The translations under genes were made by a program, and so were the position numbers. The notes beneath the pieces were generated by a model. The model saw only the letters and a program-made list of their open reading frames with translations, was not told the DNA's origin and ran no database searches. Positions 41,935 to 53,734 of a stretch of 64,000 bases of DNA are shown one piece after another (positions within the stretch are counted from its first letter, which is position 1; every line of letters starts with the position of its first letter). Origin of the DNA: Stictocephala bisonia (lineage: Eukaryota; Arthropoda; Insecta; Hemiptera; Membracidae); the NCBI GenBank assembly GCA_035578905.1, contig JAQJVL010000309.1, positions 759,501-823,500 of the forward strand, given 5' to 3'.

Positions 41935-42095
41935 CAAGTCCGTGAGCACGGGAGACGGAATTTCGATCCGTGGGGTCAGGTACAGACCGTCATAAATATT
42001 CCTACTACAGTATTCTCTTTGCAGTTCAGGCGGCGTTTCGTTCCACGAACCAAAAAGTGAAAGTTTGAGGGGTGACGAGAGTGAGGGACAAACTT
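41935..42095 (+). repeat. GC-rich repeat, inverted partner of 45885-46015
   Basis: CCGTGAGCACGGG...GATCCGTGGGGTCAGGTACAGACCGTCAT...GGCGGCGTTT corresponds, with clear divergence, to the reverse complement of 45885-46015. The two GC-rich blocks bound about 3.8 kb of AT-rich DNA. They may be ends of an old element or two copies of a short interspersed repeat. Confidence 0.5.
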
Positions 42096-43018
42096 TCTAA
42101 AATATACTTTAACCTCCTTTAAAATATGTCGTAACATAACTAACTTTCATCTTTAAACTTTAAAACTTTTTAGCAGAGGAATAGTGAATTGACTAACAAT
42201 ATAAACTATTTATTTTACTGTACATGTTTCATCTAAGTGACCTTTTATGAATAAAAGGGCCCCATGTGGGTCATACCTGTTGACATATATTATATTTTAA
42301 ACTATACAGTTTAATTTGTGGGTAAAATTTTATTATGATACAATAATTAATAGTTTTATAACATATATCAATGTTTATTACATTATTAAAGTATTAAATG
42401 TGTAGTGAGTTGCCTCACTCTGAACCATCCACGATTCCATCGGTGCTAAAATATGAATCCATGAGAAATATTATTTATTTTTATATAAAACCTATTATGC
42501 TAAAAATATGTTGGTTAATGTTGAATTTATAATATTAGGCAGTGAAAATTGCAGGCATAAAGCCAGTAATTATTTTTCAGTTATTTTCACAGGATATCAA
42601 ATCATTTACAATATAGTAGGTGTTTTATAGTGTATAAGTCACATTTACTTTTTAGTAACCCACCCGTTCTAAAAGTTTAGCAAGTTGTTGATCTTAACTT
42701 ATTGCTGTTTATTTTATTACTCTCTTTGAATATATTTATAAATATTATTATTATTATTATTATTTTAGTTTGTTCATTTAAGCATACAAGGAATTTTAAA
42801 TTAGTTAAGTGTTATCAACATATCTCATCTGAAGGCAGTTTTTTAAATTTAATTTGATAAAAAAATAGTCAAAATTAAGATAAAAATTTAACTGTTATTT
42901 TTTGTTTTATATTTTATTTTTTGAGGTATTTTTTTGGCGTGACAATATGTCCACAATATCCTTCCTTTCTTAATAACTCTTCAATCCTAGTTCTTTCACT
43001 AATTAACGTAGCCTCACT

Positions 43019-43068
<50 letters not shown>

Positions 43069-45884
43069 TGAAAAGTGACATTTTTATCTGGGTAACACTT
43101 TTCGATATACTTATATACATTTAACACTGTTTTCCTCTCACCACTTTTAATTATTTTACCTTTGGCTTTTTTCTATTGTTAAAGACCGCACTGAATCACT
43201 AAAATTATAATTATTGAATTCACTCTTATCACTTTCTCAAGATATTCAGAAAAACACAAGCAATAAACACAGACCTCCTCCCAACACTGAATGTACGCGC
43301 TTGTACAGTACTTCCTTCTTGGGGGATATTTGTTTATTCCTTTGCATCAACAGATAAGACAAGAAGAGGAAAGGCCCAAACGAGTCACTCACCCCCGCCT
43401 TGTCCTCAGTTAAGGTATTAATGGGTTAGGGATAATATAGGACACACATTGAGCTGGTTTTTATTTGTTTGAAAGATTATATGTACTAAAACTAATTAAT
43501 TATTTATTGTAACACAATTCATACATTTCTTGAATGTTGTTTTAAAATACGTCTAATAACGTAACATAAATTATTATATACAGACGTAATTGTATTAAAT
43601 CAATTAATTATTTCAATCTAAATGTAATTTAGGTACAAAACATGGGTTGTACCAATAAATAAACGTTCGTTTTTTTGTCTTGGAAAAGACTAATTAAAAC
43701 TTGATTCCTTCAAGTAGACATTAATTTACAGCATTATACTTGATAATTTATTTTCTATTTTACTGTATTTGTCTTTTTATCAGTAAAATTTTTCTTGTAA
43801 ATGAATATAGGCATAACATTTTTCTTTTTTTTTATATGCGAGGCCGCAGACCGAGCTTTTCTCAACAGGCGTAGCGCGTGACGATGGGGTTGGCACGTGA
43901 AGCGTGCAGGAGTGCCCCCTAGTATTTTTAATATACGTAGTAGTTCGTCTGAAAAATAGTGAAATTAAAATGTGTTACTTTGAACATTTGTATCAATTTT
44001 TTCTGCTTGTTTGTTCAATTTTGTTTGGCTACATGACATACATAAGAAAGTTTGCTTTTTTCCTAATTATTGAATTGGTGTTAAATATGGGTATATAAAC
44101 AACCATTAACTTTAAACATAAAACTGTGAGTAAAACTGCTGCCCTAGATCGACGAAGTGACAAAAATATATTAAGATTGTTATATTTATTTTAAAGTAAG
44201 TGAACTACTACACATTTATTAGATTATAGTTCGAATTTATATATACTTTGTGCCCTCCCAGAATGCGGGTCGAGCTCAGGTAGAGTCCCCTCGAACGCAC
44301 GCGCACTCACACGCCAAAGCGCTGGTGATTAGGACCTCCCTAACTTCCGCTCTATTAGTCAGATAGTGGGCGTTCCCAGTCAGTCTGAACTTATTTTTAT
44401 TTGTCATTTTATTTAAAAACTTTTAACGGATATACATTCTACGCAATATTACAAGAAAAATGATATAAAATAATATGCAGTTTACTTTAATTAAACAACT
44501 GAAAATCATTTTATAAATTTAGTAATTAGTTGTATAAATCAAGCTTAAGTTTGTTATTTATTTCCTATATATTTCTTATATTGAACTTTATTTGGTATAA
44601 TACAAAACTCCCGAGTGGACGAGGTACAGTACCTTTGGTGTAAACTTGGTACAACGTCCGCGCGCCATTCCGTCCCGCAGCGGAAGCGGTAGCGGCGGAT
44701 GCCTGGGTGTAATGACATTTTAAATAACATACCAACCAAGGGTCAGTTCTTAATTATATAAATTAACTTACATAAATTACCTCAAAACAAAAATATACAT
44801 GAAACAAGAAATTCGTATGAACTGAAACATATACAATCTAAAAACTGAACTCATCAACACAACAAAATCATGAATTTACGACTATTAAATTATATAATAA
44901 ATTTCCTTATAATTTAAGAAAACTATAAGTGAAACATTTTTGAAAAATTATCTGCAACTACAGTATTTATTAGAAGAATGTTAATACAAAATTGAAGACT
45001 TCTTTAAAATTCAACTGAACATTTAACTCAACTTTTATGATATATTGTAATACCTCATTTGAGGTTTGATGAAATAAAGACTATTATTATACGAGTAACA
45101 TTAGGCCTAACGGGAGTCAAATTATAAAATAAAAATGTGGTGTTTATTATAAGCTATAGTTTAGGTATCATTCTAACTAATATAATACAACAAATTTAAT
45201 TCAATGAAGCTCAAAATATCATGAAGTAGGTTAGCAGTATTCACTTTTATTGAGTGACATTTAAATTTGTCCGTTTATTTTTTACACCTTTAATGTACTT
45301 ATATAGTTGTATTTATTATATAGAATTCAGACGATAGGGGTCCGTTTACCTAAACGTTACACCTATTTCCTCCCCATTCATGGACGTTAATTTTAATGTT
45401 GCTTTTTAAATTTATAAAATTGTTATGTGTCATTTAGTTATAATTTGAATGTTTAACTAACTTCTATAGATTTATTAGAAAGCATAATATTATATTTATT
45501 TTCTAAATTTAATTGCAATGCAACGTAGGTTGTTTGAAAAATAAACTTATTATGGGGGCGATTATCATTATTATTAAAAAATTCAATTGTTAGATTACAA
45601 ATTCAAATTAATTCAAAGCGTTTTATAGGCGTTAATCGACAAAGCTGTATACATAGTCAATAATAAAATTAGTAAATAAATCCTCTGGAAGTAATCAGGA
45701 TCTGTTTCAGACATCTAGCAACTGTAATACGAGTCAATACGATTGCAGAGTCAGTATACCTAAAGCAAATATATATGTCTTTGTTAGGTAAAATGTTTCT
45801 GCCGAGTGACCAACATGTTTCTAGAGTTGTTCAACTCTAAATTTCCATTTCCCATCTGCTGCCTTCCCTCCCTGTTCGGCAGTC
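42096..45884. other. Long gene-free AT-rich region
   Basis: No protein domain was recognised in this 3.8 kb. It contains an ATT trinucleotide run near 42747-42766, a run of about 46 T at 43020-43065 (possibly the tail of a minus-strand retroposed copy) and two moderately GC-rich patches (43840-43920 and 44255-44380) without coding signal. Confidence 0.5.
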
Positions 45885-46015
45885 TCACTTTCTCCTTCTC
45901 TCGGATCAAAAACGCCGCCCAGAGAAGCAACCACTTAGGTTGACACTTTCATGACGGTCTTTGCCTGACCTGACGGATCAAAACTCCTACACTCATGAGC
46001 ACGGTTAGGCTGGGC
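45885..46015 (-). repeat. GC-rich repeat, inverted partner of 41935-42095
   Basis: On the minus strand: CCGTGCTCATGAG...GATCCGTCAGGTCAGGCAAAGACCGTCATGA...GGCGGCGTTT. See 41935-42095. Confidence 0.5.
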
Positions 46016-46109
46016 CATCTTTACAATGGAAGAAAATTGTAATGGAAGACGACTTCAATAAAGTCAAGTTGTAATATTTACATATTATATCACTACTGTA
46101 CAATATAAT

Positions 46110-46745
46110 AAAAACAATGCAAAACTACCATAATGAAAAATACAATAACTAAATACATCCATAGAGCAGTAGGTAAAATGATAGCCCAACAAAATTAATC
46201 ACATTTGATTTGTTTATGGCCATGATCGTGAGAAACATCTCTGCTCTGAGAAAAATCATCAATAAAATGAACATTTTAAATTGATATTTTAATTTAGATT
46301 TTTTTAATTTTACTTTTCAATAAAGGCCTAGTAGTGATTCATTTCCAACCGGATGTCTGTAATAGGATAATTGAGGGACTGGCGAGCCTGCTGCGTTGCC
46401 GGTTTGTGCAAATCCAAAATGCAAACATATAACGTGCGCACTTTAGTTAAGTACATTCTTTATATACTTCTATTATACATTGATGCAGGTACACAATTTT
46501 TTTGTAATGGGTCTTTATAATGTTTAATTTCAACAATGGACGACTTCAATAAAGTCAAGTTGTAATATTTTATATAACTGCTGTACGGAATCAACTTTAG
46601 TAGTAAACAACATGGCCTAAACGTTGCAAATGAATGCTAACAATAATATTAAATGTATGGTTTCTTTATTTATACTATAAATGGAAACTATGTGGGTTTG
46701 CCATTTAAGCTACTATGTATTAGTGTAGGTTCGATCAAAGGTTTA
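46110..46745. repeat. Dispersed repeat, matching 41160-41650
   Basis: The same blocks as at 41160-41650 in rearranged order, with extra sequence at 46210-46440. The segment GACGACTTCAATAAAGTCAA occurs at 46048 and 46544, and also at 36237. It has no coding content. Confidence 0.7.
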
Positions 46746-46755
46746 CTAAAATTAA

Positions 46756-46905
46756 AACTAGAATCTATATTTTCCGGTGACATATAGATTCTATTTCACC
46801 GTTTTATGTCAGGGTGATATGTACATTATTTACAAAGTAACCAACCGTTTCGTCCATACTGTGATGTTGCATTCTCAGTGGTTTCTCTGAGACTGCCACT
46901 GAGGA
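46756..46905 (-). repeat. Palindromic repeat, left half
   Basis: Reverse complement of 55160-55270. Shared blocks are GAATCTATATTTTCCGG, ATGTACATTATTTACAAAG, CGTTTCGTCCATACTGTGAT and CTCAGTGGTTTCTCTGAG. The two halves were adjacent before LINE-A inserted; the 11-bp target duplication GAGTCTCAGAG marks the split. Confidence 0.8.
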
Positions 46906-47214
46906 GAGTCTCAGAGGAGTCAATCAATCAATCAAAATATCTTTATTTCATATTAGTACATAGTATACAGAAATAGTCAACCTTAATTACAATTTAAAGA
47001 CAACTTAAACATTTTGTAACCTTAAAAAATAGACATAGCAAACTATTCAACAACAAAAAAACAGTAGCAATAAAATTCCATTTTAATGGTTCAGAAGTAT
47101 AAATTCATTAATGGAGTAAAATGATGAGTCTAACAAAAACTCTTTTAATAATTTAAGAAATTTATTTTGATTTTACTCCTGTTTAATAATTTGTGGTAAA
47201 CTGTCAAAAAAAAA

Positions 47215-48038
47215 CTAGTTTCCTTTAAAAGTAATTTTCTTTTCAAAAAAACACAGTCTATGTTGTTCAATCAGTCTATGTGGTCTAGTATTATATTGAT
47301 GTATGGTGTTACCTATTGCAATTTTATTGTTCAAAAAAATGAATGTTTTTGTCTCATAAATATATAGACTATACAATGTAAAAATTTTAAGTTTTGAAAA
47401 TAAATGTTTAGCAGAGTCTGATTGTTTCAAATTAAACATTATTCTTAGCGCTCTTTTTTTCTGAATTAAAATCCTGTCTAAATTTTTTGTAGTTGTGGTG
47501 CCATATATACAAATTCCATAGGAAATATGTGAATGGATTAATGCATGATAAATGGATTTTAATGTTTCAATATTACATGAATGTGCCATTCTCCTTAGAG
47601 CATAAAGACCAATTGAAGTTTTTCTCACAACAAGATTTACAATTACATGCCCATTCCAAGTTAAATTTTTGTCAATAACTATTCCCAAAAATTTTGTTTC
47701 TTCTACTTGGTTTAAAATCTCATTTTCTACAAATATTGTGGGGCTTAATTTTATTTTGGCTTGTTTTGTGGAAAAGGAAATAAAATTAGATTTACTTGAA
47801 TTCAAAAGAAGATTTTTACTGTTAAGAAAATCTTTTACTAATGATAAGCCAAATGTGAGATGTAATTTCAATTTGTTCTTCACTTTCCGCAGTTACAATT
47901 ATATTTGTATCATCTGCATAAAGGCACAATTTATTATCATTGCCCCATACTATTCCTGGTAGACCTCTCAAGTAGCATAGAAATAGTAGGGGTCCCAATA
48001 TAGATCCTTGTGGGACTCCATATTGTACTGTTAACGTG
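47215..48038 (-). pseudogene. LINE-A reverse transcriptase, 3' part
   Basis: Reading left from the piggyBac edge: GVPQGSILGPLLFLCYL (about 48022-47975), LCLYADDTNIIV with the catalytic YADD (about 47910-47925), then after a frameshift HLTFGLSLVKDFLNSKNLLL, KFLGIVIDKNLTWNGHV and ALIHSHISYGICIYGTT. These are RT palm and thumb motifs of a CR1/jockey-like LINE. The upstream palm (WFRSYLSERKQFVEI) is on the other side of the piggyBac at 54990-55130. Frames do not match across the junction, so the LINE was already dead or has decayed since. Confidence 0.87.
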
Positions 48039-48056
48039 TTAACACTCTAAGCGCCA

Positions 48057-48226
48057 TGTCAGTCATATGTGACTGACAGCAACTTTCCCCATTGGCCAGG
48101 TTCAAATAATGCTACTGACTGTACAGGCCAAACTAAATTTTATGAGTTCATGTAGAGGTTGTGTCAGTCATATGTGAGTGACACTTGTGTTTTTGAGTTG
48201 AGCATGTCAGTCATATATGACTGACG
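48057..48226. repeat. piggyBac left subterminal palindromes (three)
   Basis: Copies at 48057-48078, 48162-48183 and 48205-48226 of TGTCAGTCA, a four-base spacer, then TGA(C/G)TGACA or a close variant. The first is a perfect 22-bp palindrome. They are candidate transposase- or host-factor-binding sites. Confidence 0.85.
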
Positions 48227-48662
48227 GTAAGGCTTAACATTTTTAATGTATATAGACCAAATAAATAAGTTTAGGGATTTAATTTAAACTCATTTTGAAG
48301 GGGAAATACATACAATTTATTAAAATACCACTTAAAATAACATATTTAACTTGTCAACATGTCAAGTATACAGTGTTAATTATATGTACATCTGATAGAA
48401 TTTGTTAAGTTAAAGTGACACTGTATTTTTAAATCATTGTTCATGTGACTCTACATAACAAGGGTGACACATAGTTAATACTGCAGGACATCCAGAGCAG
48501 TAAGTCTTCACTTTTTTCACAAGTTTTCTTGCTTCAAGACGAGAAACACCTAGTCTCTTCAATTTATTGTAACACAAGGTACACTGTTTTCTGTCACTTG
48601 TGATGTTGCCTTCTCTTTTTTTCAATAAATGTGTTGACTTTTTGGCAGTTGGTGAAATATTT

Positions 48663-51650
48663 GGAGCTCAAATCAAATCAAATCAAAGAATTCTTTATTA
48701 ACATTTTCTTAGAGAAAAGCAATAGAGTCAAATTATTACATACATCAACAAACAGAAAGAAAAAAGAAAAAAACAATGGTTATGGATGTTCTGATGCTGC
48801 GTTATTCCTCCAGTCAAGGAACTCTTTCACAGAATAGATTGAGTGTTGCAGCAGCCAGTTTTTTGTGGCGGTCTTCAGGTTTCTTGCAGGTAGGGTCTTC
48901 AAGTGGTCAGGAAGCAAGTTAAATAACGTTGCACCTTTATATGAAGGCTTTTTCTCGTAAAGGCTGAGATGATGAGATTCCAGTAGGAAGTTGTGTATGT
49001 TTCTGGTGTTGTAGTGGTGCTGGTCGGCTAGTCTTGTTTGGTTGGATGTGACAGCGTGCATGATAGTCTCGAGAATGTACAGTGCCACTACTGTCAAGAT
49101 TTTTTGCTCTTTAAAAGCTTCTTTGCAGCTGTCATGATAGTTCAGACCTGAGAGAGCTCTGATCGCTCTCTTTTGTACAACCAGCACTCTATGTAAGTTC
49201 TGAGCTGTTGTTCCACCCCAAGCCACTAAGCCATAACTTAAGTGCGACTCAAACAAGGCAAAGTATGCGGTCCTTGTTGTTTGAGAGTCACTTATTTGGT
49301 TCATTCTTCTAATGACGTATACACTGCTGCTCAGTTTTTTAATGAGTTGGTCTATGTGGGGTGTCCATGAGAGAGTGTTGTCAATGGTTAAGCCAAGATA
49401 TTTTGTTGAGTCAGTGATAGATAGCTGTGGAAGAGGGTCATAATTGTTTCTGGTTTCAGTGAAAATTAATTGCTGTGTTTTCTTTTCATTCAAAGCTAAA
49501 TCATTCCTGCCACAGTATTGCTTTGTCAATTCAAAAGCAATGAAACTGAGAATATCGAGTTGGTCTTTATTACTGTTGGCAAGAATGAGGGCCGTGTCAT
49601 CTGCATATGAAACTGTTTGGCAGAAGTTGTGCAAGAAATCAGAAAGGTCGTTTGTTAACAGAATGAAGAGAATTGGCCCAAGCACTGACCCTTGGGGTAC
49701 ACCTCTTTTCATTTCCAGTGTTTTAGATTTAACTTTTATGATCGAGTTTTTACTCTTGCAAGTTAGTTCAACCAGCTGTTTGCGGTTAGTTAAGTAAGTA
49801 TTAAACCATTTTGCCTCTTTGCCTGTTACCCCAAGGAGATGTAGTTTTTCCAATATCAGACTATGCCCTAAGCAGTCGAAGGCCTTGCTTGGGTCCAATA
49901 GTATAGTGGTGGCTATGGATCCGTTTTCAAGGTGGTCGATCACAGTTTCTACGAGTTGTATGATGGCTGAGGTGGTTGATCTACCTGGGAGAAATCCATG
50001 CTGTCTTGGAGTTAAGAGATTGTTACCTTTAAGATGATCAAGTAATCTTTTTAATACAATTTTTTCCAAGATTTTTAGAGAGAGTAGGTACTAGTGAGAT
50101 GGGCCTGTAGCAACTGATGTCTGTAATCTCTCCATTTTTGTATTTTGGATATACCTTTGATATTTTGAGACCTGATGGGAATGTTCCTTCTTCAAAGGAT
50201 TTGTTTATAATGTCTACTATTGGTTCAATAAGTTCAGTTTTGCAAAATTTGATGAGTTTGGCTGATACTTCATCCTCGCCTGCTGAAGTTTTAGGCTTGA
50301 AAGAGTCTATAATGGCATTGACTTCTTTTGGGTCAGTTCTGGTGAGTTTTAGTTTTGTAACTATTGTCTCAGGTTGGTTTGCATGAACTACTGGTAAAGG
50401 AGTGTTAATTTGGTGCTCTCGGAGTTTTTTCCGCTACTGTTATGAAATACTTGTTGAAATGTTCACCTATTTGATGTGGGTCAGTTATTTTTTCATTGTG
50501 GATTGTAAGAGTTTCTATAGTATTGTGCGTGTGTTTCCTCTTCCGTTCCTGATTAATGATTGCCCATAGTGCTTTTGATTTGTTATCCGCGTCAGAAATG
50601 AAAGCCGAGTTTTGTTGTCTCCTGAGTGTCTTTAGCTTAAGATCATAGGCTTTTTTCTTAGCTGCTGTGTTTTGCTTGTCAGCTGGAAGATCAGTGAGTA
50701 TTTGTTTGTTTAGAGCAGCCAAGTAAGCTTTCTTAAGTTCTTCACTCTCGGCGTCCAGCCAGAGCTTCGTTGACCATCTTTTTTGTCTACCTACTGAATA
50801 TGGACAAGCAGTGTTAATGGCTTGCTGAAGGATATTTTGGAAAATGTGATAAGAGTCATCAACGTTAATTTTTTGTATTACTTTGGTCCAGTCTTGATCT
50901 GCTAGTAGTGTTTTTAGTTTGTCCAGAGTTCTAAAATTGATACGACGTTGTTTAGATAGAGGAATTGGATTGCATTTCATTGTCATGTCAATACTACAGA
51001 CTTGTGCTGTATGGTCTGACAGACCTGAGGTCAAGACTTTAAAGCAAACTTCATTTTCACTTAGATTAGTGGAGATGAAGTCAATGGAAGTCTGGCTGGT
51101 TGGTGTAATTCTTGTAGCTGGTAAATTCAGTCTTACTATATCGTGAGCGAACAATGCCTCTTCTAGTTTCTTGTTTTGCTCATCATCTCTGAGGCTGTCA
51201 ACGTTAATATCACCCATGATAATGATTGCCTGGTTCGATGTCAGTGCCTCGTCTAGTTCAGCTGTCAATATTTCAATAGCATCATCAAACTTGCTGCTTA
51301 GTGGTCTATATACACCAAGAATTAGAAGACAGCCGCTATTGATTGTCAGTTTGTAGTGGCTTATTTCACAAATAAGTTCTGTAATCTGGTCAGAGGTTTT
51401 TACCAGAGAGAACTGGTCTTCCAGCTCTTGTTTAACGTATGCTATCACCTCACCTTTTCTGTGTTGTTCTCTAGTGAAGCCTCCCAGTGTAGCATATCCT
51501 GGTATCCTGCAGCAATAAACATTTTCCTTGTTTAGGCCATGTTCTGTTAGCATCAGTAGATCGGTGTCTGTGCTGTGCAGAAAGTGGGAAAGTCTGTCAA
51601 TTTTGTTTACAAGGCCATTGATGTTTTGGTGAGTTACTTTAAGTTGCTTG
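48663..51650 (-). pseudogene. LINE-B (jockey/CR1-like) inserted in piggyBac, nearly full ORF2
   Basis: Reading from 51650: an APE endonuclease starts within a few residues of the junction (LKVTHQNINGLVNKIDRL), with LMLTEHG, IIIMGDINVDS, SIDFIST and SGLSDHTAQV. A frameshift lies near 50405. The linker and RT fingers follow (SAGEDEVSAKLIKFCK, CYRPISLVPTLSK), with another frameshift near 50075. Then KIVLKRLLDHLK, HGFLPGRSTTSAI, LDPSKAFDCLGHSLI, MKRGVPQGSVLGPILFILL, SYADDTALILA, YLGLTIDNTLSW and SHLSYGLVAWGG, ending at 48780. The 3' tail is TTTGATTTGATTTGA (48668-48684). The 5' end is truncated at the start of the endonuclease. Two frameshifts make it inactive. Confidence 0.92.
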
Positions 51651-52850
51651 TGTGCCTGTACGTGAGATTGTTTGCTGGAAAGAGTGAGTTTACAAAAATC
51701 CTGGTTTTGAATGTTTGTTGAGCTCTCAACATGTAATCAAGACCAAGAAAATCTTTGGCTACTTCAGCCCTAAACTTAGTGATGGTCATTTTACGCTTTG
51801 TTGCAAGTAAGAACAGAACATGACTATTCACCATTGTTGTTCCGGTTATAAGGTCAATGCCAAGCTTCCTGAACCATTTAATTCCTCTTCTGTTCAAAGG
51901 AGAATAGCTAGCCATCTGATCGGAATGATCCACACCACATTTGCCAATATTGTAATCTATTACAACTTTAGGCTTCATTTTTTGTAACTGGGTCCTCCTT
52001 CGATTTGCTGTATCACCCTCAGTACGATGTCTTCTTGAATTTGTATTACTTACTGGAATAATTTCAGGGCCATGCATGGTGGACAGTATTAGGACTTCAC
52101 GTCTATCTTTCCATTTACAAATCATTATTCCATTTGGAGTTTCTTGTGAACATATCTCTCCTCTTCTCAGTTTTGACTGCAATACAACTTGTGGAAGATG
52201 TTTTCGGTTCTTTCGCAAAGTTCCAATTAGATGTGTTTTAGCATCTAATAATTTGGTTGCAAGAGGAAGACTTGTGTAATAATTATCTGTGTATAACAAA
52301 CGACCTTCATTTAGCAGAGAACCACATAAAGTTTGGTCAAAAGTGTCTCCAACACTCATATTGGGGGTAATATCCATTTTCCCACAGTATATTTCAATGT
52401 TCCATGTATAACCTACTGGGTCACAAAGTTTGAACAATTTGATTCCCTATTTATGTCGCTTTGTAGGTATATACTGTCGGAATCCTAATCTGCCCCTCCA
52501 TGGAACCATACTTTCATCTACAACCTTTGTTTTGCCTACAGTGTATGCAGATTGATAATTTGTCACAAGTAAATTTACAAAAGGGCGAAGCTTTGCCAAC
52601 CGATCATTTTCCACTGCCAATTCCTCATCTGCGAAATGGATCATTTTAGTAATAAGTTCAAAGCGGAACGGTTACGTGACATAATCTTACTTAAGTTACT
52701 TCATTTTTAAATAGTGGGTCATTTGACCAGTAGTCATTAACAGAAGGCTTTTTATCAAGTCCCATCCAAATTAAAATGCCTATGTAAACTAATTTAACTA
52801 GGGTTACTTACCCGATACCGTCAACGATTCTAGTGATGTTTAGTAATTGC

Positions 52851-52892
52851 TGATTACTATAGTTTCGACCTCATTGGGTCATTATCAAATCA
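52851..52892 (-). ncRNA. Hammerhead-ribozyme-like motif in left pLTR
   Basis: This 42-nt segment is the exact reverse complement of 53693-53734, so the motif on the minus strand is the same as described there. It is on the same strand as the endonuclease gene, so it would be present in the element's transcript downstream of the ORF. Confidence 0.65.
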
Positions 52893-53110
52893 TACAAGAC
52901 GTCAGTTTCACAATCTCACTTCTGACTTGAAGTTTGTCAATTGCATGTAATTAAAATGTAATAATAAAACTGTGGACTTGTAACACATATTCACATTAAC
53001 ACTTATACACATCTATATACTTTACATTTAGCACACTAACACGTATTAAAACTTGTTGCCGGCCGGCGTTGCGATACCGAACTGACTGGTTTGCATGTTA
53101 TCGGTTATCA

Positions 53111-53665
53111 CTACCCCTCCCCAATTCTTTGTTTTCCTGTGTTTAAAGACCTGTCTGATGATAACTCAATAATTCTATTGAATAATATATGGGAACCGTA
53201 GTTTAATTTTTCGTTAAGGGTGTCATTTGGATGGTATTTGTATGATTTGTATATTTCCAGTTCTAATGTGTTAAGGAATTGGCTTTTTTTGCATTTATGT
53301 ATTATTTCCAGATTTTCACTGAAACTATGGGCATTATGATTGTTTTTAATTAGATGCTCAGCAAAAGTTGATTTCTGTTGGCTATGGTTGGGTTTAGGCA
53401 GGTGTTCTTTAAATCTAGTTTCAAAGTTTCTACCTGTTTGGCCGACATAGAATTTCGGACAATCAGAGCATTTGAGTTTGTACACGCCAGTAGATGTTGA
53501 CAGAGGCTTTTTTTCCTTATTTGACTGGTTAACCAGTTTACCTAATTTATTCGATGTTCTGTAAGCTAATACAATGCCATGGGGTTTTAATTCACGTTGT
53601 AGGCTATAGTTTATTTTGTCATTATATTCAATGGGTACATATTTGGGTTTATTACCTGCATACAA
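53111..53665 (-). CDS. Penelope-like GIY-YIG endonuclease domain, N-terminally truncated
   Basis: This is the C-terminal endonuclease of a Penelope-like polyprotein, which nicks target DNA for reverse transcription. A linker (LKPHGIVLAYRTSNKLGKLV) precedes GVYKLKCSDCPKFYVGQTGR, in which GVY...YVG is the GIY-YIG pair and C-S-D-C a Cys motif. It is followed by RNFETRFKEHL (catalytic Arg), HLIKNNHNAHSF (His-containing motif), LEIIHKC and NTLELEIYKSYK (acidic catalytic position). About 185 residues remain. The reverse transcriptase that should precede it is cut off by the right pLTR at 53690, as usual in truncated Penelope copies. The frame is open but cannot make a complete enzyme. Confidence 0.9.
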   Translation of the reverse strand: MYAGNKPKYVPIEYNDKINYSLQRELKPHGIVLAYRTSNKLGKLVNQSNKEKKPLSTSTGVYKLKCSDCPKFYVGQTGRNFETRFKEHLPKPNHSQQKSTFAEHLIKNNHNAHSFSENLEIIHKCKKSQFLNTLELEIYKSYKYHPNDTLNEKLNYGSHILFNRIIELSSDRSLNTGKQRIGEG

Positions 53666-53692
53666 AGAGAAGTTGTGAGGGTTAGTAATGTA

Positions 53693-53734
53693 TGATTTGA
53701 TAATGACCCAATGAGGTCGAAACTATAGTAATCA
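53693..53734 (+). ncRNA. Hammerhead-ribozyme-like motif in right pLTR
   Basis: Order: TGAT (53693-53696), TTGATAA (core, two changes from CUGANGA), T, GACC-CAATGA-GGTC (stem II, 4 bp), GAAA (53719-53722), CTATAGTA, ATCA (53731-53734). TGAT/ATCA forms stem I. The last A of GAAA plus CTATAGT gives the 8-nt palindrome ACUAUAGU as stem III, and GUA is the cleavage triplet. There is no stem-III loop, so pairing would be between two molecules, as described for dimeric hammerheads of Penelope-like elements. The core changes may reduce activity. Confidence 0.65.

Noticed and set aside
42010..42090. Second exon-like segment after CTCTTTGCAG at about 42028
   Set aside because: The segment belongs to a repeated GC-rich block found inverted at 45.9 kb, hits a stop soon after, and lacks a clear donor.
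43020..43065. Poly(T) run as evidence for a processed pseudogene on the minus strand
   Set aside because: No coding remnant or target duplication was found on the right side of the run.
48043..48226. CRISPR-like array from repeated TGTCAGTCATATGTGACTGA motifs
   Set aside because: The context is eukaryotic, the spacing is irregular, there are no similar-length spacers, and the motifs are placed near both ends of a piggyBac. They are subterminal transposon repeats.
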